From assembly GCA_026990035.1 (NCBI GenBank), contig JALSIM010000010.1:1-64000 (forward strand): a stretch of 64,000 nt of DNA, in the 5' to 3' direction. The notes beneath the pieces were generated by a model that did no database searches, was not told the DNA's origin, and worked only from the letters and a program-made list of their open reading frames with translations. This DNA comes from Alphaproteobacteria bacterium (lineage in GTDB: Bacteria; Pseudomonadota; Alphaproteobacteria; Geminicoccales; Geminicoccaceae). Both the position numbers and the translations under genes were made by a program. Within the stretch, counting starts at the first letter, position 1. Each line of letters begins with the position of its first letter. Of the stretch, positions 1 through 7,952 are shown piece by piece.

Positions 1-42
1 CAAGCCGCTGCTCGAAATCCCAGAACCCGCGCTGCCCCGCCA
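1..42 (-). mobile_element. N-terminal fragment of an IS5-like transposase, cut by window edge
   Basis: Reading the minus strand from the ATG at 42 gives 14 residues, MAGQRGFWDFEQRL, before the window ends. This resembles the opening of a group of IS5-family transposases (M-x-GQ-x-GFFD/FWD-x-x-x-RL), which is recalled family knowledge and not a search result. A GGAGGTGTGG stretch lies just upstream as a possible ribosome binding site. About 85 bases of IS-like terminal DNA separate the start from the interrupted NTPase gene. Only the first residues are visible, so the family call is tentative. Confidence 0.45.
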
Positions 43-127
43 TGCCCACACCTCCGGCGATTCATCTGTCCCTACCGACAGAGTGAATCGCATTCCGCCT
101 GAAATGGCCAGTTTCCGGGGGTGTCCA
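43..127 (-). mobile_element. Putative insertion sequence end (terminal region before transposase)
   Basis: On the minus strand the P-loop reading frame at 346-129 changes character abruptly at about 127, where TGGACACCCCCGGAAACTGG begins. The next 85 bases lead to the transposase start at 42. The exact terminus and any target duplication cannot be fixed because the other end lies outside the window. The abrupt loss of an NTPase-like protein and the downstream transposase start are the evidence for an IS boundary. Confidence 0.4.
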
Positions 128-346
128 GGTTGACTTTCCGACTGCCCCAGCCGCGGAAACCAGCAGAACTGGGCTGTTTGCCGGGTCACCGTCATTGCCG
201 AATTCTTCGCTCTTCGTGAGGGGAGCCTCCTTGAAAGTCTCATGACCATTGTCGTGAAACGACCAGCCTTTGAGAAGTTTGGGTGACGTTACCTTCTGGA
301 CGGACAAGAGAGGCTTCCAGAAGTTGTCAATAGTGTAGTTTGGCAT
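62..346 (-). pseudogene. 5' fragment of a P-loop NTPase gene interrupted by an insertion sequence
   Basis: The open frame starts at 346 and encodes about 73 residues of apparent native protein. These end in VLLVSAAGAVGKST, a Walker A-like phosphate-binding loop at residues 61-73. After Thr73 the frame enters the putative IS terminus and yields about 21 residues unrelated to an NTPase before stopping. The remainder of the NTPase, including any Walker B, is absent here. Base composition is visibly poorer in GC than the genes to the right, which suggests acquired DNA. The family was not identified; the N-terminal part (MPNYTIDNFWKPLL...) was not recognised. A short genuine protein is possible but unlikely given the cut immediately after the P-loop. 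Confidence 0.5.
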
Positions 347-479
347 GCTGTCCTCCAGCGAAACTATTTGGGCACGCCCAACCCGAATTCAGTGATGCTA
401 AGAATGATAACCGATTTGGGACTCAACCGACATTGCCTATACCGTCGATGGCACGCGGATAACCACACGTTCTCACGCG

Positions 480-504
480 CCCGGCCCTTGGGGAAAGGGC
501 CGGG
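480..504 (-). terminator. Stem-loop at the 3' end of the pyrimidine catabolic operon
   Basis: CCCGGCCCTT (480-489) pairs perfectly with AAGGGCCGGG (495-504) around a 5-base loop, 18 bases after the last stop codon of the operon (522). There is no T-run on either side, so it is either a weak intrinsic terminator or a 3'-end stabilising hairpin. Confidence 0.5.
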
Positions 505-521
505 GAGCGAATGGCGAAGGC

Positions 522-1766
522 TCAGCCCTGAGCCTGGATCCAGGCGATGGTCTTGTCGGCGAGGCGGTCGAGGGCCTGCACCGAGAGCTCCAGATGCTCC
601 TCCTTCGTGTCCTCGATCTTGTTGTGGCTGATGCCGTGCAGGCTCTGGACGAACATCATCACCGTCGGGATGCCGGCCCGGGCCACCTCGGCGGCATCGT
701 GCAGGGGACCGCTCGGCAGCTTGTGGGAGGTGCCCGCCACCTCGCGGATCGCCTGATCGCAGAATTCGATCAGATCGGGGTGGAAGAGGATCGGATCGAT
801 CCGCCAGATGGTACTCCATTCGGGCTCGGGCAGGCCGCCCTCGCGCGAGAAGCGCCGGCTCGCCTTCTTGGCCTCGAACAGCATCCGGGCCAGGGCATCG
901 GCATCGAGATGGCGCTGATCGAGAGTGAGGTCGCATTCGCCCACCACGCTGGTGACGATGCCCGGGCGGGTGACGCAGGAGCCGAGGGTGCAGACCCCGC
1001 CGTTGCGGTCGGTGATGGCATAGATCTCGGGCGCCATCTTGGCGGCGGCGAGGAAGGCGTCCTTGCGCTTGTCCATCGGCGTCGAGCCTGAATGCGCGGC
1101 CTGGCCGAAGAAGCGGATCGCGTGACGCTCGACGCCGAAGGTGCCGAGCACTGCCCCGAGCGGCAGGTCCATGTCCAAAAGCACCGGTCCCTGCTCGATA
1201 TGGAGCTCCAGATACGCCGCCGCGTTCTTCTGCTCCCGCTGCGCTTCCAGCATGCGGTCCATCTCCACCCCGCAGCGCCGGAGCGCATCCTCGAGGCGGA
1301 TGCCGTCCTTGTCGGTCCGATCCTTTTCGGCATCGGGTTCGAGGGTGCCGGAAAACGCCGAGGAGCCCATCAGGCTGCGGCCGAAGCGGGCCCCTTCCTC
1401 GTCCGCCCAGTCGACGAGCCGCACGGTCACCGGCGGCCTGCCCTCGTACTGCTCGGCCAGCCGCCGCAGCACCTCGAGCCCGGCCAGCACGTTGAGGCAG
1501 CCGTCGAGCCAGCCACCGCCCGGCACGCTGTCGAGATGGCCGCCGATCAGGAGCGCCTTCTCGCTCTCGCCTTCGAGGGTCGCCCAGATGTTGCCGGCCG
1601 GATCCTGATGGACCTCGACGGGAAGCTCGGCGAGCTTGCCCCTGTACCATTCGCGGGCTTTCAGCCAGGTATCCGTCCAGGCCACCCGCCAGGCGCCGTT
1701 CTCGTCGCCCGTGAGGGCCCGGAGATCCTTGAGTTCGGCAACGGTACGCTTGGGATCGAGCGGCAT
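522..1766 (-). CDS. M20-family amidohydrolase, probable beta-ureidopropionase (N-carbamoyl-beta-alanine amidohydrolase)
   Basis: The 414-residue protein belongs to the M20 metallopeptidase-fold carbamoylases (allantoate / N-carbamoyl-amino acid amidohydrolases). Visible metal-site motifs are GGHLDS (His77, Asp79), WLDG (Asp88), DEEG (122-125) and LELHIEQGP (His189), with a C-terminal LHGISHN segment. The ATG at 1766 has GGGGAGGAAC upstream, so the longer open frame is not the coding start. It is the last gene of the operon that holds dihydropyrimidine dehydrogenase and dihydropyrimidinase. The expected job is therefore hydrolysis of N-carbamoyl-beta-alanine to beta-alanine, CO2 and NH3 in the cytoplasm. 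Substrate is inferred from context; the family also uses allantoate and N-carbamoyl-L-amino acids. Confidence 0.85.
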   Translation of the reverse strand: MPLDPKRTVAELKDLRALTGDENGAWRVAWTDTWLKAREWYRGKLAELPVEVHQDPAGNIWATLEGESEKALLIGGHLDSVPGGGWLDGCLNVLAGLEVLRRLAEQYEGRPPVTVRLVDWADEEGARFGRSLMGSSAFSGTLEPDAEKDRTDKDGIRLEDALRRCGVEMDRMLEAQREQKNAAAYLELHIEQGPVLLDMDLPLGAVLGTFGVERHAIRFFGQAAHSGSTPMDKRKDAFLAAAKMAPEIYAITDRNGGVCTLGSCVTRPGIVTSVVGECDLTLDQRHLDADALARMLFEAKKASRRFSREGGLPEPEWSTIWRIDPILFHPDLIEFCDQAIREVAGTSHKLPSGPLHDAAEVARAGIPTVMMFVQSLHGISHNKIEDTKEEHLELSVQALDRLADKTIAWIQAQG

Positions 1767-1836
1767 CGCGGTTCCTCCCCGAAGATCGTGAGCGGAAAGC
1801 GGGCGGACGCGGACGGGACCGCGCCCGCCCCGGTGA

Positions 1837-2925
1837 TCACTGACAGTCGGCGCCGGTCTTGCCGGTGGCCATCTCCCAGGGGCCATAGTCGACGGTGGCG
1901 GCGGGCGGCGCCTTGGAGAGGATCTCCTGATCGAGGAGGAGCTGCACCGAGGCCTCGTAGGCCGCCGGCTCCAGATAGCCCGCACAGCCTCTGGCGGTCG
2001 CTCCGGCCTCGAAGAGCTTGGCGATCTCCCGCATCTGCCAGAGCTGATGGCCCCGCGCGTCGGCCCGGGTGCCGGAGCCCTTGCAGGTATTGCCGCAGAC
2101 CGGGAGGACGTAGTTGTCGACGGTTCCCTCCTGGTCGGCGACGGCGTCCGCCCAGCCCTTGAGGGAGGCGCGCAGGAGGCGTGCCGCGACCTCGCGACCG
2201 GACATGCCGGAGCCCTTGTAGTCGGGATCGTTCAGCACCTTCTCGGTGGTGAACACCAGATCCTCGAGCAGGTTGATGCCCTCGTCGGCGAGCATCCAGA
2301 CGTCGAGCTTGTCGAGCTCGTAGCCGAGGCCGATGATCTGGTTGACCTCGTTGTAGATCATCGCCGAGACGAGATCGACGCGCTCGGGGAACACCAGGGC
2401 CGGATCGAAGGGATATGTGACCGCCGTCACGTCGGGATCGGCGACCCGCGCGTCGAGGGAGCTGGTGAGCCCGCATTTGCGGAACAGCGCCACCGCCGGA
2501 TACTCGTTGCCCGAGGGCCAGACACCGACGCTGCGCCCCTTGATGTCGCAGAGATTCTCGATGCCGCTCGATTTGAGGGCGACCATCGCGAAGCCGGAAC
2601 GCTGGAACATCTGGGCGATGTGAACGACCGGCAGGCCCTTCTCCCGGGCGGTCAACAGATCGGCGATCCAGGTGGTGCCGAAATCGACCGCGCCCGAGAC
2701 CACCGTCTGGATGGGCGACTGGTCACCGATCGGCAGGAGGGTGACGTCGAGCCCCTCCTCCGCGTAGTAGCCCTTCTCCTTGGCCACGAAATAGCCGGCG
2801 AACTGGGCCTGGGGGAACCATTTGAGCTGCAGGCTGATGGCCAGGTTCTCCCCCGCCTGGGCCTGCACCATCCAGCCGGCGACGACCGTCGCCGCGGCCA
2901 TGGAAACGATATGTTGCGCTTTCAT
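1837..2925 (-). CDS. NMT1/THI5-type ABC transporter substrate-binding protein (first of two)
   Basis: This 362-residue protein starts with a signal peptide (MKAQHIVSMAAATVVAGW..., likely cut near QAQA-G). The NMT1/THI5 family signature LQLKWFPQAQFAGYFVAKEKG follows in the first 55 residues. The family binds pyrimidine-like ligands such as thiamin precursors, and also nitrate, taurine and riboflavin. A strong GGGAGGGAAGGA precedes the ATG. It lies between the permease pair at 2965-4811 and the carbamoylase, inside the pyrimidine operon. Uptake of a pyrimidine or a reduced/carbamoyl derivative is the reasonable inference. It is quite different from the second binding protein at 4831-5817, so the two probably bring different ligands. 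Confidence 0.85.
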   Translation of the reverse strand: MKAQHIVSMAAATVVAGWMVQAQAGENLAISLQLKWFPQAQFAGYFVAKEKGYYAEEGLDVTLLPIGDQSPIQTVVSGAVDFGTTWIADLLTAREKGLPVVHIAQMFQRSGFAMVALKSSGIENLCDIKGRSVGVWPSGNEYPAVALFRKCGLTSSLDARVADPDVTAVTYPFDPALVFPERVDLVSAMIYNEVNQIIGLGYELDKLDVWMLADEGINLLEDLVFTTEKVLNDPDYKGSGMSGREVAARLLRASLKGWADAVADQEGTVDNYVLPVCGNTCKGSGTRADARGHQLWQMREIAKLFEAGATARGCAGYLEPAAYEASVQLLLDQEILSKAPPAATVDYGPWEMATGKTGADCQ

Positions 2926-2964
2926 TCCTTCCCTCCCGAGTTGTGAGACGTGCCGTGACGCAGG

Positions 2965-3966
2965 TCACTCCCTGAGCGAGACGTGCCAGGCGGTGAACCG
3001 CCGCTCCAGCCAGGCGACCAGGCCGAACCAGGCGATGCCCAGGGCCGAGGCGACGATGATCGCCGCCCAGACGATGTCGAAACCGAAGCGGCCGGCCTCG
3101 ATCTGGATCCGGAAGCCGAGCCCCTTGCCGGTGGCGCCGAAGAACTCGCCGACGATGGCCCCGATCATCGCCAGGGTGGTCCCGAGCTTGAGGGCATTGA
3201 AGAAGAAGGGCAAGGCGTTGGGCACCCGGGCCTTGACGAACACCTGCCGGTCGTTCGCCGCATAGGAGCGCATCAGATCCAGCAGCCGCGGATCGATCTC
3301 GAGGAGGCCCCGCACCACGTTGACGACCACGGGGAAGAAGACGGTGACCGCCACCACCGCCGCCTTCGACTGCCAGTCGAGGCCGAACATGTGGACGAAG
3401 ACCGGCGCCAGGGCGGGGATCGGAATGCTCGAAAAGGCGGCTGCATAGGGCATCATGCCCTGCTGCAGGAAGCCCGATCGGGCGATCAGGAGCGAGACCG
3501 GCAGGGCCACCCCGACACCGATCAGAAAGCCGACGACCGCCTCCATGACGAAGGTCTGCCAGGTGTCCTGCAGCAGCACGTCGCGGGCCTGCCACAGGAC
3601 GACGAGCACCTCGGTGGGGGTGGGGATCAGGCCCGCCGGCACCTGATAGGCGCGCAGCAGCGCCTCCGCCGCCAGCAGGGCGAGGATCATGGTGAAGGCC
3701 GCGGGCAGGAAGCGGATGGCGCGTCCCGCCGGATGTTCGGCGATCCAGCCGGCGAGGCGCGACAGGCCGAAGGCGGCCACCAGCGTCGCCAGAAAGAGGG
3801 CGAAGCGCCAGCCCGCGGAAGCGACCTCGCTCCGGTCCCACCAGAGAAGGACGAAATAGAGGAGCAGGAGATGGCCGGCGGTCAGCGCCAGGACGGCGGC
3901 GAACGGTGGCCCGCCGCCGGCTGCGCGGCGTCCGGTTCCGGCGAGGCTCGGATCTAGCGTCGCCAT
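2965..3966 (-). CDS. ABC transporter permease, pyrimidine operon (permease A)
   Basis: The 333-residue membrane protein is of the BPD_transp_1 type. It has hydrophobic segments near residues 20-45, 50-70 and 85-105, followed by a core of about five more. The usual cytoplasmic EAA-like loop follows FFFNALKLGTTLAMIGAIVGEFFG. The ATG at 3966 overlaps the stop of the upstream permease (3954) by 13 bases, which implies translational coupling. The N-terminal extension of about 110 residues makes it longer than its partner. It should pair with the neighbouring permease, the ATPase at 7953 and the binding protein at 1837. Substrate is inferred only from context. Confidence 0.85.
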   Translation of the reverse strand: MATLDPSLAGTGRRAAGGGPPFAAVLALTAGHLLLLYFVLLWWDRSEVASAGWRFALFLATLVAAFGLSRLAGWIAEHPAGRAIRFLPAAFTMILALLAAEALLRAYQVPAGLIPTPTEVLVVLWQARDVLLQDTWQTFVMEAVVGFLIGVGVALPVSLLIARSGFLQQGMMPYAAAFSSIPIPALAPVFVHMFGLDWQSKAAVVAVTVFFPVVVNVVRGLLEIDPRLLDLMRSYAANDRQVFVKARVPNALPFFFNALKLGTTLAMIGAIVGEFFGATGKGLGFRIQIEAGRFGFDIVWAAIIVASALGIAWFGLVAWLERRFTAWHVSLRE

Positions 3967-4811
3967 GGCGTCACCAGCCGCTCCACCCAGCCGACACAGG
4001 CGACGAGCAGGATCCCGAGGGCGGCCGAGGCGATCATCAGCACCCAGGTGCCCACCACATCGGAGGCGCGGGCGTTCTCCGACAGCATCTTGCCGAGGCC
4101 GTAGAAGCTGATCGTCGACATCTCGGCGATGATCGCACCGATAAGGGCGGCCGCGGTCGAGATGCGGAAGGCGGTGAAGAGATAGGGCAGCGAGGCCGGA
4201 AGCCGGACCTTGAGGAAGGTCTGCAGGGTCGTCGCCCGGTAGGTTTTCATGAGATCGAGGGTCAGACTGTCGGGGCTCCGCAGGCCCTTGGCGAGACCGA
4301 TGGTCACCGGGAAGAAGGCGATGTAGGCGGCGATGATCGCCTTCGGCAGCCAGCCCTGGACCCCGTACTGGCCGAGCAGCACCACCAGCATCGGCGCCAG
4401 GGCGATGATCGGTACCGTCTGCGAGGCGACGATCCAGGGCAGGACGGAGAGCTCGAACGCCCGTGACAGGACGAGGCCGACGGCGAAGAGAAAGCCGACC
4501 AGGGCCGCGAGAGCGAGGCCGACCAGGGTCTCCGCCCCGGTCCAGAAGGCGTTGATCGGAATGGCGCTCGGCGAATCCAGCGGCAGCAGCAGATTGTAGA
4601 TGCCCGCGAGGAGCTGGCCGGGTGCCGGGACCACCGGATTTCTCAGGGAAAAGGCGCAGGCGAGGGGACCGTCGCAATCCATCACCGCGCCGCGTTCGAG
4701 GGCGCGCTGCGCGAGCGGGTAGTTGGCGATCACGACCAGCGGCAGGTAGAGGAGAACGGCCATCGCCGCCACCGCCGCCATCGGTCCGAGATTGCCGAGC
4801 CGCGCGCGCAT
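3954..4811 (-). CDS. ABC transporter permease, pyrimidine operon (permease B)
   Basis: A 285-residue inner-membrane permease of the nitrate/taurine/riboflavin-type importer group. It shows an N-terminal transmembrane helix (MAAVAAMAVLLYLPLVV) and a periplasmic stretch with three cysteines (around residues 45-55). The core ends in the conserved ...RISTAAALIGAIIAEM... region. It is followed by permease A with overlapping ends, so the two probably form a heterodimeric channel. The ATG at 4811 is 19 bases after the stop of the second binding protein gene. Confidence 0.85.
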   Translation of the reverse strand: MRARLGNLGPMAAVAAMAVLLYLPLVVIANYPLAQRALERGAVMDCDGPLACAFSLRNPVVPAPGQLLAGIYNLLLPLDSPSAIPINAFWTGAETLVGLALAALVGFLFAVGLVLSRAFELSVLPWIVASQTVPIIALAPMLVVLLGQYGVQGWLPKAIIAAYIAFFPVTIGLAKGLRSPDSLTLDLMKTYRATTLQTFLKVRLPASLPYLFTAFRISTAAALIGAIIAEMSTISFYGLGKMLSENARASDVVGTWVLMIASAALGILLVACVGWVERLVTPWRR

Positions 4812-4830
4812 CGCGTTCCCCCCGACCGAC

Positions 4831-5817
4831 CTACGGCATGACGCCGCTAGGGATCGCCCGCGCGAAGCCGGTCATGTCCTCGGAATCGAGGATACCGGCG
4901 GCGACGAGCTGGCTGGCCATGGTCTCGAGCTTGCCCATGTCGAGATAGCCGAGGCCGTTCTTCCGGCTCTCCTCGGTCACCATGATGGTCCGGATCTTCT
5001 CGAGACCGATCAGCTCGAAGTCCTTTTCCAGATTGGGGTTGTACTGGAGCAGGATGTCGGCGGCCTCGTCGGGGTTGTCGAGAGCGTACTTGAAACCGCG
5101 ATAGCGGGCCTCGACGAAGGCCTTCACCTTCTCGGGATACTTCTCGAGAACGTCCTCGGTGGTGAACAGCACGTTCTCCTGCCAGTTCACGCCGAACTGC
5201 TTGTAGGAATAGACGAAGTAGGGATCCTTGGCGACCTTCTCCGCCACCAGAACCTCGTTGTAGATCATCCCCGAAGCGAAGTCGTACTGCTTGGCGAGCC
5301 AGCCGCCGAGGGTCGCCGGGTCGCCCTGCTGGTTGACGACCTGGATGCGGTCCTCCCAGCCCTTGCCGACGACCGCCTTGATCGGCTTGTCGTAACCGAT
5401 CCAGGTGGCGAACTGGCCGCGGATGTCCGCCGGGCTCTCGATCTTCTTCCAGGAGAGGATGCGCATCGCCGATTCCTGGAAATCGGCCGCCAGCACCACG
5501 AGCTTCAGGCCCTGCTTCTGGCGCGCTTCGAGGAGATTGTACGGGTAGTCGATGCCCAGCACGAGCTTGCCGCTGCGGGCTTCGGCCAGCACCCTGCCGA
5601 TCGGCGACAGGCCGGGGCCGCCGGGGACCACCGTCACGTCGAACCCGGCCTCGCGGTAGAAGCCCTTTTCCACCGCCACCGGATCGCCGACGGATTCGGC
5701 GTGGATGTACCAGGACTCGATCATCGTCGCCGGTTCGAGTTCCGCCGCCGTGACCGCCGTCGCGCCGCCCGCCGCCAGGGCGAGGCCCAGAATTGCCGTG
5801 CGTGTCCTTCCGATCAT
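4831..5817 (-). CDS. NMT1/TauA-type ABC transporter substrate-binding protein (second of two)
   Basis: A 328-residue periplasmic protein with a signal peptide ending near TAVTAAE (about residue 25). It carries the family pattern of a ligand-binding protein: VEKGFYREAGFDVTVVPGG, then YDFASGMIYNEV. AGGGAGG lies just upstream of the ATG. It is adjacent to permease C (5828-6628), so it probably delivers ligand to that permease. Its sequence differs clearly from the binding protein at 1837-2925. The ligand is not readable from sequence; pyrimidine-related is inferred from the operon. Confidence 0.83.
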   Translation of the reverse strand: MIGRTRTAILGLALAAGGATAVTAAELEPATMIESWYIHAESVGDPVAVEKGFYREAGFDVTVVPGGPGLSPIGRVLAEARSGKLVLGIDYPYNLLEARQKQGLKLVVLAADFQESAMRILSWKKIESPADIRGQFATWIGYDKPIKAVVGKGWEDRIQVVNQQGDPATLGGWLAKQYDFASGMIYNEVLVAEKVAKDPYFVYSYKQFGVNWQENVLFTTEDVLEKYPEKVKAFVEARYRGFKYALDNPDEAADILLQYNPNLEKDFELIGLEKIRTIMVTEESRKNGLGYLDMGKLETMASQLVAAGILDSEDMTGFARAIPSGVMP

Positions 5818-5827
5818 GGGAACCTCC

Positions 5828-6628
5828 CTAGGTTTGTCGGGTCATTTCGAGATGCCAGCCGACGAAGCGGCGCTCGAGGACGGCGAGGATGCCGAGCATG
5901 ATCCACCCCACGAGGGTACACAGCACGGCGGCCACGAACACCCGGGCCGTGTTGCCGACGTAGCGCGAATCCAGGATCATGAAGCCGAGCCCCTGGAAGG
6001 CGCCGAACAGTTCGCCGACGATGGCGCCGTTGACCGCCGCCATGGCCGCCCCCTTGAGGCTGGTGAAGATCACCGGCAGGGCCGAGGGCAGCTTCAGATA
6101 GCGCACCCGCTGGCCGAAATCGGCGTTGTAGGAGGTCAGGAGCTCCTCCTTGAGCGGGTCGGTGGAGAGCATCTCCTTGTGGGCGAAATAGACCAGGGCG
6201 AAAAAGGCGTAGAGGCCGGCGATGGCGACCTTGGAGGCGATGGTGTTGGCGCCGAGCCAGACCACCACCAGGCTCGCCAGCGCCACGAAGGGGATGGAAT
6301 TGAGGGTGATCACCGCCCGGAAGATGAAATCCTCGAGCCAGCGGGGCACGACCAGCAGGACCAGTGCCGCCAGCATCGCCAGCGCCGAGCCGATCAGGAA
6401 CCCGAGCACGATCTCCTGGGTGGTGATCCAGGCGTTGATCATGATGAGCCCGGGGGCGCGGACGAACTCGGCGAAGATGCGGGACGGCCCCGGCAGGAGG
6501 AAGGGGGCGTCGTAGGCGGTCGCCGCCACCTCCCAGGCGGTCATGAAGACGAGGCCGAACAGCAGCCAGCGCGTGACCTCGTTGTCGGCCAGCGACATCC
6601 GGCGCGCTTCGGGATCGAACCGGCTCAC
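5828..6628 (-). CDS. ABC transporter permease, pyrimidine operon (permease C)
   Basis: The 266-residue inner-membrane permease contains GAAMAAVNGAIVGELFGAFQGLG, the EAA-type loop region of nitrate/taurine-type importers. I chose the GTG at 6628 because it overlaps the codA stop (6625) as GTGA and has AGGGAG about ten bases upstream. The ATG at 6598 (MSLADN...) is an alternative. It forms a unit with the second binding protein. With no second ATPase in the cluster, it must share the ATPase at 7953 or use one elsewhere. Confidence 0.83.
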   Translation of the reverse strand: MSRFDPEARRMSLADNEVTRWLLFGLVFMTAWEVAATAYDAPFLLPGPSRIFAEFVRAPGLIMINAWITTQEIVLGFLIGSALAMLAALVLLVVPRWLEDFIFRAVITLNSIPFVALASLVVVWLGANTIASKVAIAGLYAFFALVYFAHKEMLSTDPLKEELLTSYNADFGQRVRYLKLPSALPVIFTSLKGAAMAAVNGAIVGELFGAFQGLGFMILDSRYVGNTARVFVAAVLCTLVGWIMLGILAVLERRFVGWHLEMTRQT

Positions 6629-7914
6629 CGCTCCGTCTCCCTGAGGTAGTGGACCGGCGCACCCTTGACGGTGGTGGTCCGTACCCCGGTTTCCGCCACC
6701 ACCCGACCGGCCTTCAGCACGAAGCGGCGCGGCGGCAGGATCCTCAGCGCATCGTCCTCGCTCGGCACCGGCCAGACGATCAGATCGGCGGGATTGCCGA
6801 CGGCGATCCCGTGCCCCTCGAGGCCGCTTTCGCCCTGTACCCGACGGTTGTGCCAGATGGCGGCCGGCCGCGAGGTGAGCATCGGAAAGAGATGCCGGCG
6901 GTCGGCCCGTCCCGACATGTGCCCGAGATGGAGCAGCACGAAGGCGGTGTGCAGCGGATCGCCGCAGCCCATCGGATACCAGGGATCCATCACCGAATCG
7001 TGGCCCGCGGCGACATTGATCCCGGCCGCCAGCAGCTCGCGCACCCGGGTGAGACCACGGCGGATCGGATAATGGTCGAAACGCCCCTGCAGCACCGCAT
7101 TGTCCGGCGGGTTGCAGATCACATGGAGGCCGGCGCGACGGAGGTTGCCGATGATCTTGTCGGCGTAGGCGTTGTTGTAGGAGTGCATCGCGGTGGTGTG
7201 GCTGGCGGCCACCCGTCCCGCCATCCGGCGGCGGATCGTTTCCGCCGCCAGGGTCTCCAGGAACCGCGAATGATCGTCGTCGGTCTCGTCGCAATGGACG
7301 TCCACCGGCAGCCCGGCTTCCTCGGCGAGCCGCATGACGAAACGGATCTGCTCGACGCCGTATTCGCGGGTGATTTCGTAATGGGGAATGCCGCCCACCA
7401 CATCGACGCCGAGGGCGACTGCCTCGCGCATCAGATCTTCGCCGCCCTCGAAGGAATAGACCGCGAGCTGGGGGAAGGCGACGAGCTGGATGTCGATCAG
7501 ATCGGCCACCTCCTTCTTGATCGCCAGCAGGGTCCTGAGGGCGGTGAGTTCGGGATCGCAGACGTCGACATGGGAGCGGATGTGGGTGACGCCGTGGGCG
7601 ACGAACCAGGGCAGCGCCCTGGTGACCCGTTCGCGGATGTCCTCCGGGGTGAGACGCTTCACCCGCTCCGCCCAGATGGCGATGCCCTCCCAGAGGCTGC
7701 CGGTTTCGTTGGGCCGCGGGTCGCCCTCGGTGAGGATGGCGTCGAGATGGATGTGGATCTCGTAGAAGCTGGGCGAGACCAGATTGCCGTCGGCGGGAAT
7801 CTCCCGCGCACCGGAAAGACGCGGTTCGATGGCGACGATCACGCCGCCGTCGATGCCGATGTCGACGGGATCGTCGCGTCCCGTCAGACGTGCCTGCTTG
7901 ATGACCGTTTCCAT
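6625..7914 (-). CDS. codA: Cytosine deaminase-like amidohydrolase
   Basis: The 429-residue protein aligns along its whole length with the recalled E. coli CodA (427 residues). CodA deaminates cytosine to uracil in the cytoplasm. Metal and catalytic residues are visible: HIHLD (His54, His56), VHCDE (His207, Glu210), ASHTTAMHSYN (His239) and GHDSVMDPWYP (Asp306). The residue after Asp306 is Ser307, where E. coli CodA has Asp314, a position known to shape ring-substituent preference. Specificity may therefore differ from cytosine alone. It sits between the ATPase and permease C and would feed uracil into PreTA. Related families deaminate creatinine, isoguanine or triazines, so the activity is likely but not certain. 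Confidence 0.83.
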   Translation of the reverse strand: METVIKQARLTGRDDPVDIGIDGGVIVAIEPRLSGAREIPADGNLVSPSFYEIHIHLDAILTEGDPRPNETGSLWEGIAIWAERVKRLTPEDIRERVTRALPWFVAHGVTHIRSHVDVCDPELTALRTLLAIKKEVADLIDIQLVAFPQLAVYSFEGGEDLMREAVALGVDVVGGIPHYEITREYGVEQIRFVMRLAEEAGLPVDVHCDETDDDHSRFLETLAAETIRRRMAGRVAASHTTAMHSYNNAYADKIIGNLRRAGLHVICNPPDNAVLQGRFDHYPIRRGLTRVRELLAAGINVAAGHDSVMDPWYPMGCGDPLHTAFVLLHLGHMSGRADRRHLFPMLTSRPAAIWHNRRVQGESGLEGHGIAVGNPADLIVWPVPSEDDALRILPPRRFVLKAGRVVAETGVRTTTVKGAPVHYLRETER

Positions 7915-7952
7915 CCCGTTCCGGCCCCGCCGTCCCTTCCCTCGGTTACGGC

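Noticed and set aside
347-479. Possible small gene or RNA in the AT-richer gap left of the pyrimidine operon
   Set aside because: No open frame with a ribosome binding site and no clover-leaf or other RNA fold could be drawn. It is most likely the upstream region of the interrupted NTPase gene.
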